Shown piece by piece: positions 31,232 through 41,175 of a stretch of 64,000 bases of DNA. The position numbers were made by a program, and so were the translations under genes. Source of the stretch: an uncultured Magnetospirillum sp. (lineage in GTDB: Bacteria; Pseudomonadota; Alphaproteobacteria; Rhodospirillales; Magnetospirillaceae); the NCBI RefSeq assembly GCF_903853455.1, contig NZ_CAINTR010000145.1, positions 1 to 64,000 on the forward strand, written 5' to 3'. The notes under the pieces were generated by a model. It was not told the DNA's origin, did no database searches, and saw nothing but the letters and a program-made list of their open reading frames with translations. The number at the start of each line of letters is the position of its first letter. Within the stretch, counting starts at the first letter, position 1.

Positions 31232-32245
31232 TCACTTGCAGCCGAGGCGCTGCTTGTCGCCGGCGACGGCGCGCTTGATGCGGTCTGGCATGTCGGGATG
31301 CATCTGGGCCAGCAGCGAATACGCCTTGCAGGCATCCGCCTTCTGCCCCAGTTGGCCGAGGGACGCGCCCAGCTTATAGAGCATGTCGGGAGCCTTGGTG
31401 TGCTTGGGGTACTTCTTGTAGGCCTCGCCGAACAGCGTGGCCGCCTGGGCGAAGTCCTTGCGCTGGGAAAAGGCGATGTCGCCCAGCCAGTATTGGGCGT
31501 TACCGGCCAGTTGATGGTTGGGGTACTGCTTCAAGAAGGCCTGAAATCCCCGCTCGGCCCCGTCATAGTCACCCTTCTGCGCCAGGGAATAGGCATCGTC
31601 ATAGGCGCCTTGCGCATCCTTGGGAGCGGCCGGCGGCGTAACGGCCTGGGCCTCGGCCCGTTTCAGATCCTTGGCCGGCATGCTGCCCAGGACCTGAGGG
31701 CCGGGAGCCGGGCCGGGATTGTCGGCGGAATTGGCGCCGACCACGGCGCCCTTGGGCGGAATCAGGACCGGCGCGCCGTTGGGGGCGACAGCGCCCGGCG
31801 TCGGCATGGAAACGCTGTTCTGCGGCGGCTGCGGGGCCGCGGCGCCTTGCGGCTTGGCCTCCTGCAAATCCTTGAAGCGCAGGTCGATGTCGGTCTGCAT
31901 GCGATCCAGCTGCTTGGCAAGCTGGCCGGCCTTGAAGTTGGCCTCCTCGATCTTGCCGGTCAACTGGCGGTTCGCATCTTCCAACTCGTTGATGCGGTCC
32001 TCCAGGCGCGACGCCGCGTTGCCCGCCACGCTGCCGTCGTTGCCGCCGGCCGCCGGGGAGCGGATCACGGTGGCGGGACCACCACCACCACGGGCCATCT
32101 GGCTTTGCATGGTCGAGAGGTCCCGCTCCAGCCGGTCGATGCGATCATAAAGGGCGCGGGTGTCGCTCTGGGCCATGGCCGGAGCCGCCAGAAAGGCGCT
32201 ACCCAGCAGCGCGGAAAGTACGGTGGAGAGAACGATGCGTCGCAC
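31232..32245 (-). CDS. cpoB: Tol-Pal system protein CpoB (YbgF)
   Basis: 337 residues from GTG 32245, preceded by GAGG at 7 bases. A signal peptide ends AMAQ (~26). Next comes a trimerising coiled coil (~28-120, with MQSQMARGGG and RLEDRINELEDANRQL), then a Pro/Ala linker, then C-terminal TPR repeats (~215-335: AYDDAYSLAQKGDYDGAERGF, GNAQYWLGDIAFSQ). CpoB is periplasmic and coordinates peptidoglycan synthesis by PBP1B with Tol-driven outer-membrane constriction. It is in the usual place after pal. Confidence 0.95.
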   Translation of the reverse strand: MRRIVLSTVLSALLGSAFLAAPAMAQSDTRALYDRIDRLERDLSTMQSQMARGGGGPATVIRSPAAGGNDGSVAGNAASRLEDRINELEDANRQLTGKIEEANFKAGQLAKQLDRMQTDIDLRFKDLQEAKPQGAAAPQPPQNSVSMPTPGAVAPNGAPVLIPPKGAVVGANSADNPGPAPGPQVLGSMPAKDLKRAEAQAVTPPAAPKDAQGAYDDAYSLAQKGDYDGAERGFQAFLKQYPNHQLAGNAQYWLGDIAFSQRKDFAQAATLFGEAYKKYPKHTKAPDMLYKLGASLGQLGQKADACKAYSLLAQMHPDMPDRIKRAVAGDKQRLGCK

Positions 32246-32399
32246 GGGCCGACCTCGTGAGCGAAAGGCTTGGGACGAATAACTTAGGAAACAGGACTAT
32301 TCGCCGTGTTTCAGGCAAAAATAAGGCGCCCGCCCAATCCGCAGGTCAAGGACCTTACGGACAAGGCGGACGCCCCATTTCACGTCGTAAACGCCCTGA

Positions 32400-32894
32400 T
32401 TAGTTCAGGACGGTCACGCCACGACGGTTCTGCGACCAGGCGGCCTCGTTCGAGCCGAGAGCGACGGGGCGCTCCTTGCCGTAGGAGACGGTCTTGACGC
32501 GAGCGGCGGCGACGCCGTTGGCGGTCAGGAATTCCTTCACGGAATTGGCACGCTTCTCGCCGAGGGCAAGGTTGTACTCGCGGGTGCCGCGCTCGTCGGC
32601 ATGGCCTTCGATGGTCAGCGAGTAGTTCGGGTACTGCTTCAGCCAGGCGGCCTGCTTAGCCAGGGTAGCCTTGGCATCAGCGCGCAGGGACGACTTGTCG
32701 AAATCAAAGAAGACACGATCGCCAACATTGGCGACGAAGTCTTCCTTGGAACCGGCGACGATGCCCTTGGACGGAGCGGAGACGGCCGGAGAAGTCTGGC
32801 CGGCACCACCCTTGTTGGCACTGTCGGACGGGGCGGATTCGCAAGCCGCAAGCAGGGCGGCGGCGGCAAGGATGCTCAGGAAACGCAGTTTCAT
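32400..32894 (-). CDS. pal: Peptidoglycan-associated lipoprotein Pal
   Basis: 164 residues from ATG 32894. The signal sequence has the lipobox LLAAC (Cys ~18), so it is anchored to the outer membrane. The C-terminal OmpA domain (~55-160) includes VFFDFDKSSLRADAKATL, ILTIEGHADERGTREYN-like YSLTIEGHADERGT and LGEKRANSVKEFL, which bind the diaminopimelate of peptidoglycan. It lies between tolB (165-bp gap) and cpoB (154-bp gap); the larger gaps suggest it may have its own promoter, as Pal is abundant. Confidence 0.97.
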   Translation of the reverse strand: MKLRFLSILAAAALLAACESAPSDSANKGGAGQTSPAVSAPSKGIVAGSKEDFVANVGDRVFFDFDKSSLRADAKATLAKQAAWLKQYPNYSLTIEGHADERGTREYNLALGEKRANSVKEFLTANGVAAARVKTVSYGKERPVALGSNEAAWSQNRRGVTVLN

Positions 32895-33059
32895 TTTTTG
32901 AGGACTCCCCCTCAATGCGACGCGGGACGGAATAACGATCGGACCCTAGAGACTCCGCGCCGACCACTGGGCCGGCACGCCCCTCCAGTGACACCATCAG
33001 CTTGGGACCAGATGTCACCGGAATAAATCCTAATCGGCGCGGACTATACAAACATAATT

Positions 33060-34397
33060 CTAGGGAATCAAGGGGGACCACGCAGGATCGGACCCATCAA
33101 GCGGAGTTAAAAGCACCCGCTCGTTAAATCCGGTAAGGTCAATGGTGTATAGCCGGACCGATTGGCCCCGCCCACGCTCATCCGACGGAGACTCGCGGAA
33201 AAAGGACAGAACGCGGCCATTGGGAGCCCAAGTCGGCCCTTCCACCAGGAAGCCCTCGGCCAGCAACCGCTCGCCCGAACCGTCGGGATGCATGACACCT
33301 ATGAAGAACTGGCCACCCTTCTGCTTGGTGAAGGCGATCAGATCGCCACGAGGACTCCATACCGGAGTGCCGTAACGACCGTCGCCGAAGCTGATGCGGG
33401 TCGGGTTGCCGCCGTTGGCGGTCATGATGTACATCTGCTGCCCGCCGCCGCGATCGGACTCGAACACCACCTGGGACCCGTCGGGAGAATAGCTGGGCGC
33501 GGTGTCGATGGCGGGATTGTTGGTCAGCCGGGTCTTCTGCCGGGTCAGCAGGTTCATCTCGTAGATTTCGGTGTTGCCGTCCTCGGCCATGCTGAAGATG
33601 ACCTTGTTCCCATCGGGCGAGAACCGGGGAGCGAAGGTCATGCCGGGGAAGTTGCCCAGCGCCTCGCGGCGGCCGGTGTCCAGGTTGAAGATGTAAACCC
33701 GCGGCACGCCCTTGAAGTAGGACAGATAGGTGATTTCGCGCGAGCTGGGCGAGAACCGGGGGGTCAGCACCAACTCGCTGCCATCGGTCAGGAAGCGATG
33801 CCCCTCGCCGTCCTGGTCCATGATGGCCAGCCGCTTGCGGCGATCATTCTTGGGACCCGATTCGGCGATGTAGACGATCTGGGTGTCGAAATAGCCGTCC
33901 TCGCCGGTGACCCGCTTATAGATGGCGTCGGCCACCTTGTGCGACAGCCGCCGCCAATCCTGCGGCGCCGCGCTGAGCGTCCAGCCGGTCATATAGGCCT
34001 CGGAGAACACGTCCCACAGGCGGAAGTCGACCTTGACCCGGCCGTCGCCTGTGCTTTCCACCTTGCCCTGGACCAGCGCCTCGGCGTTGATCGCCTTCCA
34101 GTCGGGGAAGCGCGGCTGCACCTGCAACGACGCCACCGTCTGGATGAAGGCCTTGGGATCGATGGGCTTGAACAGGCCGGACCGTTCCAGGTCGGCGGAA
34201 ACCACCCGGGCGATGTCCTTGCCGATCTGGCTTTCCTGGCCGGACGTGCCGGCGAAATCGGGAATGGCGATGGGCAGTGGCTTCATCTGGCCGTGGGTGA
34301 TATCGATGCGCACCTCGGCGAGCGCCGGACCGGCGGTCATGACCCCGAGGACGATGGCGGCGGCGATCAGCGCCGCGAATGAGCGGATGCGAGACAT
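33060..34397 (-). CDS. tolB: Periplasmic Tol translocation protein TolB
   Basis: 445 residues with a cleaved signal peptide (~1-27, ending ALA). The N-terminal domain (PIAIPDFAG ... [16 protein letters not shown]) is followed by a six-bladed beta-propeller with repeated TPRFSPDG-like units ([36 protein letters not shown]). TolB binds Pal and is released by TolA. Its ATG lies 5 bp after the tolA stop. Confidence 0.98.
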   Translation of the reverse strand: MSRIRSFAALIAAAIVLGVMTAGPALAEVRIDITHGQMKPLPIAIPDFAGTSGQESQIGKDIARVVSADLERSGLFKPIDPKAFIQTVASLQVQPRFPDWKAINAEALVQGKVESTGDGRVKVDFRLWDVFSEAYMTGWTLSAAPQDWRRLSHKVADAIYKRVTGEDGYFDTQIVYIAESGPKNDRRKRLAIMDQDGEGHRFLTDGSELVLTPRFSPSSREITYLSYFKGVPRVYIFNLDTGRREALGNFPGMTFAPRFSPDGNKVIFSMAEDGNTEIYEMNLLTRQKTRLTNNPAIDTAPSYSPDGSQVVFESDRGGGQQMYIMTANGGNPTRISFGDGRYGTPVWSPRGDLIAFTKQKGGQFFIGVMHPDGSGERLLAEGFLVEGPTWAPNGRVLSFFRESPSDERGRGQSVRLYTIDLTGFNERVLLTPLDGSDPAWSPLIP

Positions 34398-34402
34398 GAG
34401 GA

Positions 34403-35323
34403 TTACCTTCCTGCCGCGAACTTGGGGTTGAATGCGAGCGTGAAATCTTTGAACTGCTCATACTTGTTGAGCGGAATCGGCAGCGGACTGGCGGCGCGCA
34501 CCGCGCGGCGCGCGCTGTCGGCGGCGGCCTGATAGAAGGGATTGAGCATCATGGTCGGGTCGCCCATCTGAATCTGCGCATCGGTGACGGTGCCGTCGGG
34601 CAGGACCGAGACCCGGATATAGACCACCAGCTTGTCGGCATCCTTGGCGCCGGCCGGAACGTTCCAGAACCGCTCGATATGGGCGCGGATGGCGTCGTTC
34701 TCGGTCATGGAGACCGGCTCGTTGGGATTGTTCATGCTCGACCCGCGCACCGCCTGGGCTTGCGTCTGGGTCGCCTGCTTGTTCTCCGGCACCGACGGCT
34801 TCAGCTTCTCGGTCGACTTCAACAGCTTGTCGAGTTCGTCCTTGGGCGTCGGCTTCTTCTTCTCCACCGATTTCAGCAGCGAATCCAACTCGTCCTGAAC
34901 CTCTTTCTGCTTCTTCGGCGGTTCAGGCTTGGGTTCGGGCTTGGGCGGCTCGGGCTTGATCTCCGGCTTGGGCATGGGAACGGGCGCCGGTTCCGGCTTG
35001 GGCGGCTCCGGTTTGGGCGGTGGCGGCGGCGGCGCGGGCGTCGGCGGCGCCGGCTTGGGCGGCTCGGGCTTCGGCGGTTCGGGTTTGGGTGGTTCCGGCT
35101 TGGGCGGTTCCGGCTCGGCCTTCTGCGGCTCGGGCTGCGGCTTGTTGTCCTGAAGCGGCGGCGGGTTGGTCTTCTCACCGATGGGAACGATATCGACCAC
35201 CATCGGCGTCTCTTCGACCGGCGGTTCGCGCCAGAGCTGCGGCAGGCCGAACACCGCGATCAGGAATATCGCGAGGTGCAGAAGGCCGGAGAAGACGTAA
35301 CTGGAGCGCCGCATTTCTTCCAT
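34403..35323 (-). CDS. tolA: TolA-like inner-membrane energy transducer with proline-rich spacer
   Basis: 306 residues. A short cytoplasmic start and one TM segment (~10-27) precede a long spacer (~50-125) built of repeated [11 protein letters not shown] and PKPAPP units, then a Lys/Glu-rich part with the duplicated element ELDxLLKS (in [15 protein letters not shown] and [15 protein letters not shown]). A C-terminal TolA/TonB-type domain (~215-306) ends it: [20 protein letters not shown] ... [18 protein letters not shown]. The spacer is TonB-like rather than the long helix of E. coli TolA. It passes proton-motive energy from TolQR to TolB and Pal. It is 9 bp after tolR. Confidence 0.93.
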   Translation of the reverse strand: MEEMRRSSYVFSGLLHLAIFLIAVFGLPQLWREPPVEETPMVVDIVPIGEKTNPPPLQDNKPQPEPQKAEPEPPKPEPPKPEPPKPEPPKPAPPTPAPPPPPPKPEPPKPEPAPVPMPKPEIKPEPPKPEPKPEPPKKQKEVQDELDSLLKSVEKKKPTPKDELDKLLKSTEKLKPSVPENKQATQTQAQAVRGSSMNNPNEPVSMTENDAIRAHIERFWNVPAGAKDADKLVVYIRVSVLPDGTVTDAQIQMGDPTMMLNPFYQAAADSARRAVRAASPLPIPLNKYEQFKDFTLAFNPKFAAGR

Positions 35324-35332
35324 GACGAAAGG

Positions 35333-35797
35333 CTAACGCCCTCCCTTCTTGGCGGGCTTGGCGGGCTCGGCCCCCTTGACTTCGGTGACCAGGGCGACCT
35401 TCGCGAAACCGGCGGAGCCCAGCGTGCTCATCACCTCCATCACCCGCCCGTAATCGATGCCCTTGTCGCCGCGCACGAAGATGCGGGTCTCGGGCTTCTG
35501 GGCGGTGATAGCCTGCAATCGGGGAGCCAGTTCGTCCAACTGGACCTCGGTCTCCTGGATCCAGATCTTGCCATGGGCGTCGATGGAGACCGACAGCGGC
35601 TGATCCTCGCCCTTCAACGGGGCCGACGAGGTCTTGGGCAGGTCCACCTGGACGCCGGAAGTCATCAGCGGCGCCGTCACCATGAAGATGACCAGCAGCA
35701 CCAGCATGACGTCGACCATGGGGGTGACGTTGATCTCGGCCACCGGACGGAACCGGCGGGAATGCCCGCCCTTGCGGGCTCCGATCGACGCGCCCAT
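35333..35797 (-). CDS. tolR: Tol-Pal proton-channel subunit TolR
   Basis: 154 residues of the ExbD/TolR family. A single TM (~25-45) carries the essential Asp in EINVTPMVDVMLVLLVIFMV. The periplasmic domain (~60-140) ends ... DYGRVMEVMSTLGSAGFAKVALVTE, followed by an Ala/Lys-rich tail. It pairs with TolQ to use the proton gradient. Its ATG overlaps the tolQ stop by one base (TGATG). Confidence 0.97.
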   Translation of the reverse strand: MGASIGARKGGHSRRFRPVAEINVTPMVDVMLVLLVIFMVTAPLMTSGVQVDLPKTSSAPLKGEDQPLSVSIDAHGKIWIQETEVQLDELAPRLQAITAQKPETRIFVRGDKGIDYGRVMEVMSTLGSAGFAKVALVTEVKGAEPAKPAKKGGR

Positions 35798-36528
35798 CAG
35801 CCTTTCTCCTCCAACTGACGCGACAGGATCGCGCCGAATTCGCCGGCGAAGTTCTCAAGCCGCTTGGAATAGCGGTCGAGATCGCTGGAGATCTTGTTGT
35901 AGGCGATGACCGCCGGGATCGCGGCGACCAGGCCCAGCGCGGTGGCGAATAGCGCCTCTGAAATGCCGGGAGCGACCACCGCCAGCGAGGTGTTCTTGGT
36001 GGCGGCGATGGATTGGAAGCTGTTCATGATGCCCCACACCGTGCCGAACAGGCCGATGAACGGCGCCGTCGAGCCCACCGAGGCGAGGAAGCCCAACCGG
36101 CGTTCCAGCAGCTCCATCTCACGACCCAGGGTGACGCTCATCACCCGGTCGATGCGCTGGGGCAGGCTGGCCCGCGTGCTGTCGCGGTCGGCGAGGCCCT
36201 TGGCGGCCGACCGGCGCCACTCGCGCATGGCGGCGACGAAGATGGACGACATGGGGTCCAGCGGCCGCGAACCGATGCGGTCGTACAGCTCCTCCAGCGA
36301 GCCGCCCGACCAGAACGCTTCCTCGAAATGCTCGGCCTTGGCCGAAAGCTGACGCACCTTCAGCAACTTGTCGAAGATGATCGCCCAGCACCAGAACGAA
36401 GCGCCGATCAACGCCATCATGACGAATTTCACGATGATGTCGGCCCGCAGAAACAACGCCCACATGGACAGATCTTGCTGCACGGCCATCCCTGCGACCG
36501 CCGCTGTCTGAGTAGGATCCATGATCAT
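35797..36528 (-). CDS. tolQ: Tol-Pal proton-channel subunit TolQ
   Basis: 243 residues of the MotA/TolQ/ExbB family. Three TM segments are visible (~22-48, ~138-162, ~172-195), with [28 protein letters not shown] and [23 protein letters not shown] lining the channel. It starts at ATG 36528, overlapping the ybgC stop by one base; ATG 36522 is an alternative. First Tol channel gene of the operon. Confidence 0.97.
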   Translation of the reverse strand: MIMDPTQTAAVAGMAVQQDLSMWALFLRADIIVKFVMMALIGASFWCWAIIFDKLLKVRQLSAKAEHFEEAFWSGGSLEELYDRIGSRPLDPMSSIFVAAMREWRRSAAKGLADRDSTRASLPQRIDRVMSVTLGREMELLERRLGFLASVGSTAPFIGLFGTVWGIMNSFQSIAATKNTSLAVVAPGISEALFATALGLVAAIPAVIAYNKISSDLDRYSKRLENFAGEFGAILSRQLEEKG

Positions 36529-36953
36529 TACCGCCTTTCGCTGATCCAGTTCCCGAACAAGTCTCTAACCCTGGCCGGAATACGCGCCGGCTTTCCGGCC
36601 AGGGTGATATAGCCTAGCCGTACCGCGATGCGAACCAATTCCGTCGCATCCGGGTCGCGCTTGATGATCTGGCGCAGTTCGACACTGGCGCCGCCGACGG
36701 CGGTGACCTCGGTCTCCACCCGCAGAAGGTCGTCCAGCTTGGCCGGCCGGAGGAAGTCCAGGCTGGCGGCCCGCACGGCGAAGGCGGTGCCCCCGCCCTC
36801 CTCCAGCATGGCCCGCTGGCTGATCCCCATCTCGCGCACCAGCTCGGTCCGCGCCCGCTCGGCGAAGTTCAGATAGTTGGCGTGGTAGACGATGCCGCCG
36901 GCATCGGTGTCCTCGTAATAGACCCGGATGGGGAAGCTATGAATGGGACTCAT
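36528..36953 (-). CDS. ybgC: Acyl-CoA thioesterase YbgC
   Basis: 141 residues, a hot-dog fold. The catalytic signature [19 protein letters not shown] sits at ~13-31. It hydrolyses short- to long-chain acyl-CoA or acyl-ACP and is regularly the first gene of tol-pal operons. Its ATG overlaps the ruvB stop (ATGA), tying the recombination genes to the tol genes. Confidence 0.96.
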   Translation of the reverse strand: MSPIHSFPIRVYYEDTDAGGIVYHANYLNFAERARTELVREMGISQRAMLEEGGGTAFAVRAASLDFLRPAKLDDLLRVETEVTAVGGASVELRQIIKRDPDATELVRIAVRLGYITLAGKPARIPARVRDLFGNWISERR

Positions 36954-37996
36954 TCCTCCTCCTCCGGCAGCTTGGCCAGCAGGTCCAACTGCACCAACAG
37001 GTCGCGGGGAGGATTGAGGCCGATATGCTTGAACCCAGAGGCCGACAGCATGCGTCCGCGCGGCGTGCGCTGGATCAGGCCTTGTTGCAGCAGATAGGGC
37101 TCGACCACCTCTTCCAGGGTGTCGCGGCTCTCCGACAGCGCCGCCGCCAGGGTTTCCACCCCGACCGGGCCGCCGCCGTAATTCTCGGCGATGCAGCGCA
37201 GATAGCGGCGGTCCATGGCGTCGAGACCGATCTGGTCCACTTCCAGCCGGTTCAGCGCCGCGTCGGCCACCTCGGCCGTCACCGGCGAGCGCCCGGCCAC
37301 GGCGGCGAAGTCACGCACCCGGCGCAGCAGGCGTCCGGCCACCCGCGGCGTGCCGCGCGAGCGTCGCGCCACCTCGGCAGCACCGTCGCCGGTCAGCTCG
37401 AAATTCAGCACCCGAGAGGCGCGGCGGACAATGGATTCCAGCTCTTCCGGCGTGTAGAAATTCATCCGGCACGGAATGCCGAAACGCTCGCGCAGCGGCG
37501 TGGTCAGCAAACCGGAACGGGTCGTCGCTCCCACCAGCGTGAACTGGGGAAGGTCGATGCGGACAGAGCGAGCGGCCGGCCCCTCGCCGATGATGAGGTC
37601 GAGCTGAAAATCCTCCATAGCGGGATAAAGCACTTCTTCTATGGCAGGATTAAGGCGATGGATCTCGTCGATGAACAAGACGTCGCGCGGCTCGAGATTG
37701 GTCAGCAGCGCCGCCAGGTCGCCGGCGCGCTGGATCACCGGCCCCGAAGTGGCGCGAAACCCCACCCCAAGCTCGCGGGCCATGATCTGGGCCAGGGTGG
37801 TCTTGCCCAGTCCCGGCGGGCCATGGAACAGCACATGGTCCAGCGCCTCGCCGCGCGAACGGGCGGCGGCGATGAACACCTTAAGGTTCTCGCAGACCTG
37901 ACGCTGGCCGACGAAGTCGTCGAGCGATTGCGGCCGAATGGAGGCTTCCGGCTCCCCCGGCTTTTGTTCCGGCGACACCTCGCGGGAAGAATTCAT
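36950..37996 (-). CDS. ruvB: Holliday-junction branch-migration helicase RuvB
   Basis: 348 residues. AAA+ motor of the RuvAB complex. It begins with the family's typical lead ([11 protein letters not shown]), Walker [10 protein letters not shown], Walker [10 protein letters not shown], sensor 1 GATTRSGLL with the arginine finger region LRERFGI, and a C-terminal winged helix ([11 protein letters not shown]). It follows ruvA after a 103-bp gap that contains two-hairpin repeat copy C. Confidence 0.98.
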   Translation of the reverse strand: MNSSREVSPEQKPGEPEASIRPQSLDDFVGQRQVCENLKVFIAAARSRGEALDHVLFHGPPGLGKTTLAQIMARELGVGFRATSGPVIQRAGDLAALLTNLEPRDVLFIDEIHRLNPAIEEVLYPAMEDFQLDLIIGEGPAARSVRIDLPQFTLVGATTRSGLLTTPLRERFGIPCRMNFYTPEELESIVRRASRVLNFELTGDGAAEVARRSRGTPRVAGRLLRRVRDFAAVAGRSPVTAEVADAALNRLEVDQIGLDAMDRRYLRCIAENYGGGPVGVETLAAALSESRDTLEEVVEPYLLQQGLIQRTPRGRMLSASGFKHIGLNPPRDLLVQLDLLAKLPEEEE

Positions 37997-38004
37997 GTGG
38001 ATAG

Positions 38005-38060
38005 CCCCTCAAGCGCCGGGCGCACGCATCCGCGTGCTTGGCTCCTCCGCTGCGCTCCGG
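38005..38060 (+). repeat. Two-hairpin intergenic repeat, copy C
   Basis: Contains CCCCTCAAGCGCCGGGCG, hairpin 1 GCACGC-ATCC-GCGTGC and CTTGGCT; the second hairpin is weak. It lies inside the ruvA-ruvB gap, so transcripts of the operon read through it in antisense orientation. Similar sequence continues to about 38098. Confidence 0.65.
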
Positions 38061-38099
38061 GGCGCTCAATGCGCCCGCGCTTCGGCTGCGCCTCGCTCA

Positions 38100-38738
38100 T
38101 CATCGCGTCAGGTCCTTGCCCAGACGCTTGAGGGCGGCGCGGATCAGGGTCGGGGCGTCGGCATCCTCGGGCAGGTCACGCGCCGCCTCGCCCACCGCCT
38201 GGAACGCCTCCAGCCGCTTGTAGCCGAGATTGGACAGGGCGGAGACGGCGTCCTCCATGCGGCCCGAGGCGACGGGCATGGGCAATGCGCCGGGCAAGGA
38301 CACCGTGACACCGCCAGGGGCGAAACCGCCCAGCACGATCTTGCCGGCCTTGTCCTTCAACTCGGTCAGGATGCGCAGCGCCAGCTTGGGGCCAACCCCA
38401 TTGGCCTGGGTCAGGCCGGTCTTGTCCTGGGCCGCGATGATCTGCAACAACTGCTCCGGCGCCGCCACCGACAAAATCGACAGCGCCACCTTGGCCCCGA
38501 CGCCCTGAACCGTGGTCAGCAGACGGAACCAGTCGCGCTCGCCGGTCTCCAGGAAGCCGTAGAGCGAGATGGCGTCTTCCCGCACATGGGTCTCGACGAA
38601 CAGGGTGGCCGCCGTGCCGGTCTGCAACCGCGCCAGGGTCCGTGATGAGCACGCCACCAGATAACCGACGCCACCGCAATCGACCACCGCCCAGTCGTCG
38701 CCCAGCGAGTCGATCAGGCCCTTGAGCTTGGCGATCAT
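38100..38738 (-). CDS. ruvA: Holliday-junction DNA-binding protein RuvA
   Basis: 212 residues from ATG 38738 ([13 protein letters not shown]), which overlaps the ruvC stop (ATGA). The N-terminal OB fold (~1-65) contains [15 protein letters not shown]. Tandem helix-hairpin-helix elements are [16 protein letters not shown] and [14 protein letters not shown]. The C-terminal domain III contacting RuvB ([16 protein letters not shown]) is present. RuvA targets RuvB and RuvC to four-way junctions. Confidence 0.98.
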   Translation of the reverse strand: MIAKLKGLIDSLGDDWAVVDCGGVGYLVACSSRTLARLQTGTAATLFVETHVREDAISLYGFLETGERDWFRLLTTVQGVGAKVALSILSVAAPEQLLQIIAAQDKTGLTQANGVGPKLALRILTELKDKAGKIVLGGFAPGGVTVSLPGALPMPVASGRMEDAVSALSNLGYKRLEAFQAVGEAARDLPEDADAPTLIRAALKRLGKDLTR

Positions 38739-39232
38739 CGCAGCGCCCTCGCCAGGCGCTTCTGGGTATTGCGGTGATGGGCATGGCAGATGGCCACCGC
38801 CAGCGCGTCGGCGGCATCGGGGGTGGCGGCCAGGCATCCCGGCAACAAGGTCCGAACCATCATCCCCACTTGCTCCTTGGCGGCACGGCCGGTCCCCACC
38901 ACCGATTGCTTGACCAGGGTGGCGGCATATTCGCCCACCACCAGGCCACACTTGGCGGGAGCCAGCAGCACCACGCCACGGGCTTGGCCCAGTTTCAGGG
39001 TGCTTTCCGGGTTCTTGTTGACGAAGGTCTCTTCCACCGCCGCCTCGTCCGGGGTCCATTGACCGATGATGGCGGTGATTCCGTCGAACAGTTGAACCAG
39101 CCGTTCGGCCAGCGTCAGCGCAGCATCAGACTTCACCACGCCGTCGGCTACATGACGCAGGCGGTTGTCCACCACGTCGATGATCCCCCAACCGGTGTTG
39201 CGCAGCCCCGGATCGAGGCCAAGGACTCTCAT
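38735..39232 (-). CDS. ruvC: Crossover junction endodeoxyribonuclease RuvC
   Basis: 165 residues, RNase H-like resolvase. It begins [18 protein letters not shown] with catalytic Asp7. The other acidic residues lie in [11 protein letters not shown] and [14 protein letters not shown]. It cleaves Holliday junctions symmetrically. First gene of the ruvCAB-tol run, 21 bp after yebC. No LexA box was seen directly upstream. Confidence 0.98.
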   Translation of the reverse strand: MRVLGLDPGLRNTGWGIIDVVDNRLRHVADGVVKSDAALTLAERLVQLFDGITAIIGQWTPDEAAVEETFVNKNPESTLKLGQARGVVLLAPAKCGLVVGEYAATLVKQSVVGTGRAAKEQVGMMVRTLLPGCLAATPDAADALAVAICHAHHRNTQKRLARALR

Positions 39233-39253
39233 GGCAGACCAACGCCCCCAGGA

Positions 39254-40003
39254 CTAGCCGAGACGCTCCATGAGGTCGTCGGCGATCTCGAAATTCGCCT
39301 GAACCCGCTGGACGTCGTCGTTGTCCTCCAAAATATCCAAAAGCTTCAGCAGCAATCTGGCGGTGTCTTCGTCGGTCACCGGCACGGTGGTCTGGGCCTT
39401 CCAGTCCAGCCGGGCGTATTCCGGCGTGCCGAACTTGGCCTCCAGCGCTTCCCGCACCGCGCCGAGATCGTCGGGGGCGCAGGTGATTTCGTGACACTCG
39501 TCATCGGATTCCACGTTGTCGGCGCCGGCATCCAGGGCGCCCTCGAACATGGCCTCGCTCGACGCGGCGGCGACGGGATAGCGGATGGCGCCGATGCGGT
39601 CGAACATGAACGACACCGAATTGGTCTCGCCCAGGGCGCCGCTGTTCTTATTGAAGGCGGTGCGCACTTCCGAGGCGGTGCGATTGCGGTTGTCGGTCAG
39701 ACCCTCGACGATGATGGCCACCGAACCGGGGCCATAGCCCTCGTAGCGGACCTCCTCGTAATTGGCCCCGTCCTCGCCGCCGGCGCCGCGCTTGATGGCG
39801 CGGTCCATGGTGTCCTTGGACATGTTGGCGCCCCGCGCCGCCACGATGGCCGCCCGCAGCCGCGGATTGGCAGCCGGGTCAGGCAGGCCCGACCGCGCCG
39901 CCACCGTCAGTTCGCGAATCAACTTGGTGAAGATCTTGGCCCGCTTGGCGTCTTGCGCCCCCTTGCGGTGCATGATGTTCTTGAACTGTGAATGACCCGC
40001 CAT
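39254..40003 (-). CDS. yebC: YebC/PmpR/TACO1-family protein
   Basis: 249 residues. It opens [31 protein letters not shown], the family hallmark, and includes [28 protein letters not shown] and [19 protein letters not shown]. Members have been described as transcription regulators and, more recently, as ribosome-associated factors that help translate proline-rich stretches. The latter is notable beside a proline-rich TolA. Conserved neighbour of ruvC. Confidence 0.96.
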   Translation of the reverse strand: MAGHSQFKNIMHRKGAQDAKRAKIFTKLIRELTVAARSGLPDPAANPRLRAAIVAARGANMSKDTMDRAIKRGAGGEDGANYEEVRYEGYGPGSVAIIVEGLTDNRNRTASEVRTAFNKNSGALGETNSVSFMFDRIGAIRYPVAAASSEAMFEGALDAGADNVESDDECHEITCAPDDLGAVREALEAKFGTPEYARLDWKAQTTVPVTDEDTARLLLKLLDILEDNDDVQRVQANFEIADDLMERLG

Positions 40004-40170
40004 GACCCTCTACCAGCCCCAATTCAATGATGTCGGACCGACGCGTATACCACATGTTGTGGCAGAGCGGCAATGACGACGCCTCGTTACGAACAAGCGC
40101 GCACTATGGCAAGAATTGCGAGGCGGGGGAAGCGCCGCAACACCCCTCGGCGAGAGCCGCGAAAATCCGT

Positions 40171-40199
40171 TTGACTCATAAGGGGAACGGGCCTAGAAC
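40171..40199 (+). promoter_or_regulatory. Candidate lexA promoter with LexA box over the -10 element
   Basis: TTGACT (40171-40176) and TAGAAC (40194-40199) are spaced by 17 bases, a good sigma-70 type pair. Within it GAAC-N7-GAAC (40185-40188 and 40196-40199) is the reverse complement of GTTC-N7-GTTC, the direct-repeat operator bound by alphaproteobacterial LexA. Its second half overlaps the -10 element, 58 bp before the lexA start, which fits autorepression. Confidence 0.75.
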
Positions 40200-40257
40200 A
40201 AAACAGGATGGTTTTGCCTTTGTTCCATAATTCCGCCGGCCGGGGGGAGTCTCAAAC

Positions 40258-40962
40258 ATGTTGACCCGCAAGCAGTACGAGCTGTTGATGTTCATCGATC
40301 AGCGGCTTCGCGCCACCGGCATCTCTCCCTCGTTCGACGAAATGAAGGACGCCCTCGACCTCAAGTCCAAGTCCGGCATCCACCGCCTGATCACCGGGCT
40401 GGAGGAACGCGGCTTCATCCGTCGCCTCGCCCATCGCGCCCGCGCCCTCGAAGTGGTGCGCCTGCCCGAGAACGCCGCCGACCAAGCGCTGCCGCCCCCC
40501 GGCAAGCAATTCTCGCCCACCGTGATCAAGGGCAGCTTCTCGCCCTCGCTGGTCGGCGCGCCGGTGGCCACCCCGTCGGACTCCGTCACCCTGCCGCTCT
40601 ACGGCAAGATCGCCGCCGGCACGCCCATCGAGGCGCTGCGCGATCACGCCAACAGCATCGACATCCCGGCTTCCATGCTGGGCAGCGGCAATCACTACGC
40701 CCTGACCGTCGAGGGCGATTCCATGATCGACGCCGGCATCCATGACGGCGACACCGTGGTGATCCGCAGCTGCGAAAGCGCCGACGCCGGAACCATCGTG
40801 GTGGCGCTGGTGGACGATATGGAGGTCACCTTGAAACGGCTGCGTCGCAAGGGCGCCTCCATCGCCCTGGAACCGGCCAACAAGAAGTACGAAACCCGTA
40901 TCTTCCCACCGGACCGGGTCAAGGTGCAGGGCCGTCTGGTCGGCCTGCTGCGGAGCTACTGA
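40258..40962 (+). CDS. lexA: SOS-response repressor LexA
   Basis: 234 residues. The winged-helix DNA-binding part (~1-70: [36 protein letters not shown]) is joined to an S24 peptidase domain. The self-cleavage bond is Ala120-Gly121 (KIAAGTP), with nucleophile Ser155 in [10 protein letters not shown] and Lys193 in VTLKRL. RecA-stimulated cleavage derepresses SOS genes. It has its own LexA box upstream and is followed after 1 bp by a small ORF. Confidence 0.98.
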   Translation: MLTRKQYELLMFIDQRLRATGISPSFDEMKDALDLKSKSGIHRLITGLEERGFIRRLAHRARALEVVRLPENAADQALPPPGKQFSPTVIKGSFSPSLVGAPVATPSDSVTLPLYGKIAAGTPIEALRDHANSIDIPASMLGSGNHYALTVEGDSMIDAGIHDGDTVVIRSCESADAGTIVVALVDDMEVTLKRLRRKGASIALEPANKKYETRIFPPDRVKVQGRLVGLLRSY

Positions 40963-40963
40963 C

Positions 40964-41173
40964 ATGACCATCGCCGCCCGCCCGCTTCGCTTCGGCTTCA
41001 CCATCGACGGCCGTCCCGCCACCACCGATCGCGCCGAGATGAGCGTCACCTATCTCGGGCGTTTCAACCGTAAATCCGCCGAGGCCGACGCCAAGCGCCG
41101 GTTCGAGGAATGGCGGGCCATGGGCAACGCCCTGACCCGGCGCTGGTCGGCCGATCAGGTGGTTCTGGCTTAG
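40964..41173 (+). CDS. Small protein downstream of lexA
   Basis: 69 residues. ATG 40964 lies 1 bp after the lexA stop, with GGAG 8 bases upstream inside the lexA end, so it should be cotranscribed and SOS-controlled. The sequence is basic and helical in its second half (RKSAEADAKRRFEEWRAMG). No family recognised. It is convergent with the YaiI gene, with 2 bp between the stops. Confidence 0.6.
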   Translation: MTIAARPLRFGFTIDGRPATTDRAEMSVTYLGRFNRKSAEADAKRRFEEWRAMGNALTRRWSADQVVLA

Positions 41174-41175
41174 GC

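Noticed and set aside
30074-32260. 728-residue plus-strand ORF opposite tilS and cpoB
   Set aside because: Low-complexity Gln/Arg/Gly-rich translation, antisense to two well-supported genes; an artefact of high GC.
34915-35135. Regular short repeats that might suggest a repeat array
   Set aside because: They are the codons of the TolA Pro-Lys-Pro-Glu spacer, in frame and without unique spacers, so not a CRISPR array.
39233-40060. LexA box in front of ruvC or yebC
   Set aside because: No GTTC-N7-GTTC or its complement was found there by eye; the only clear box is upstream of lexA.
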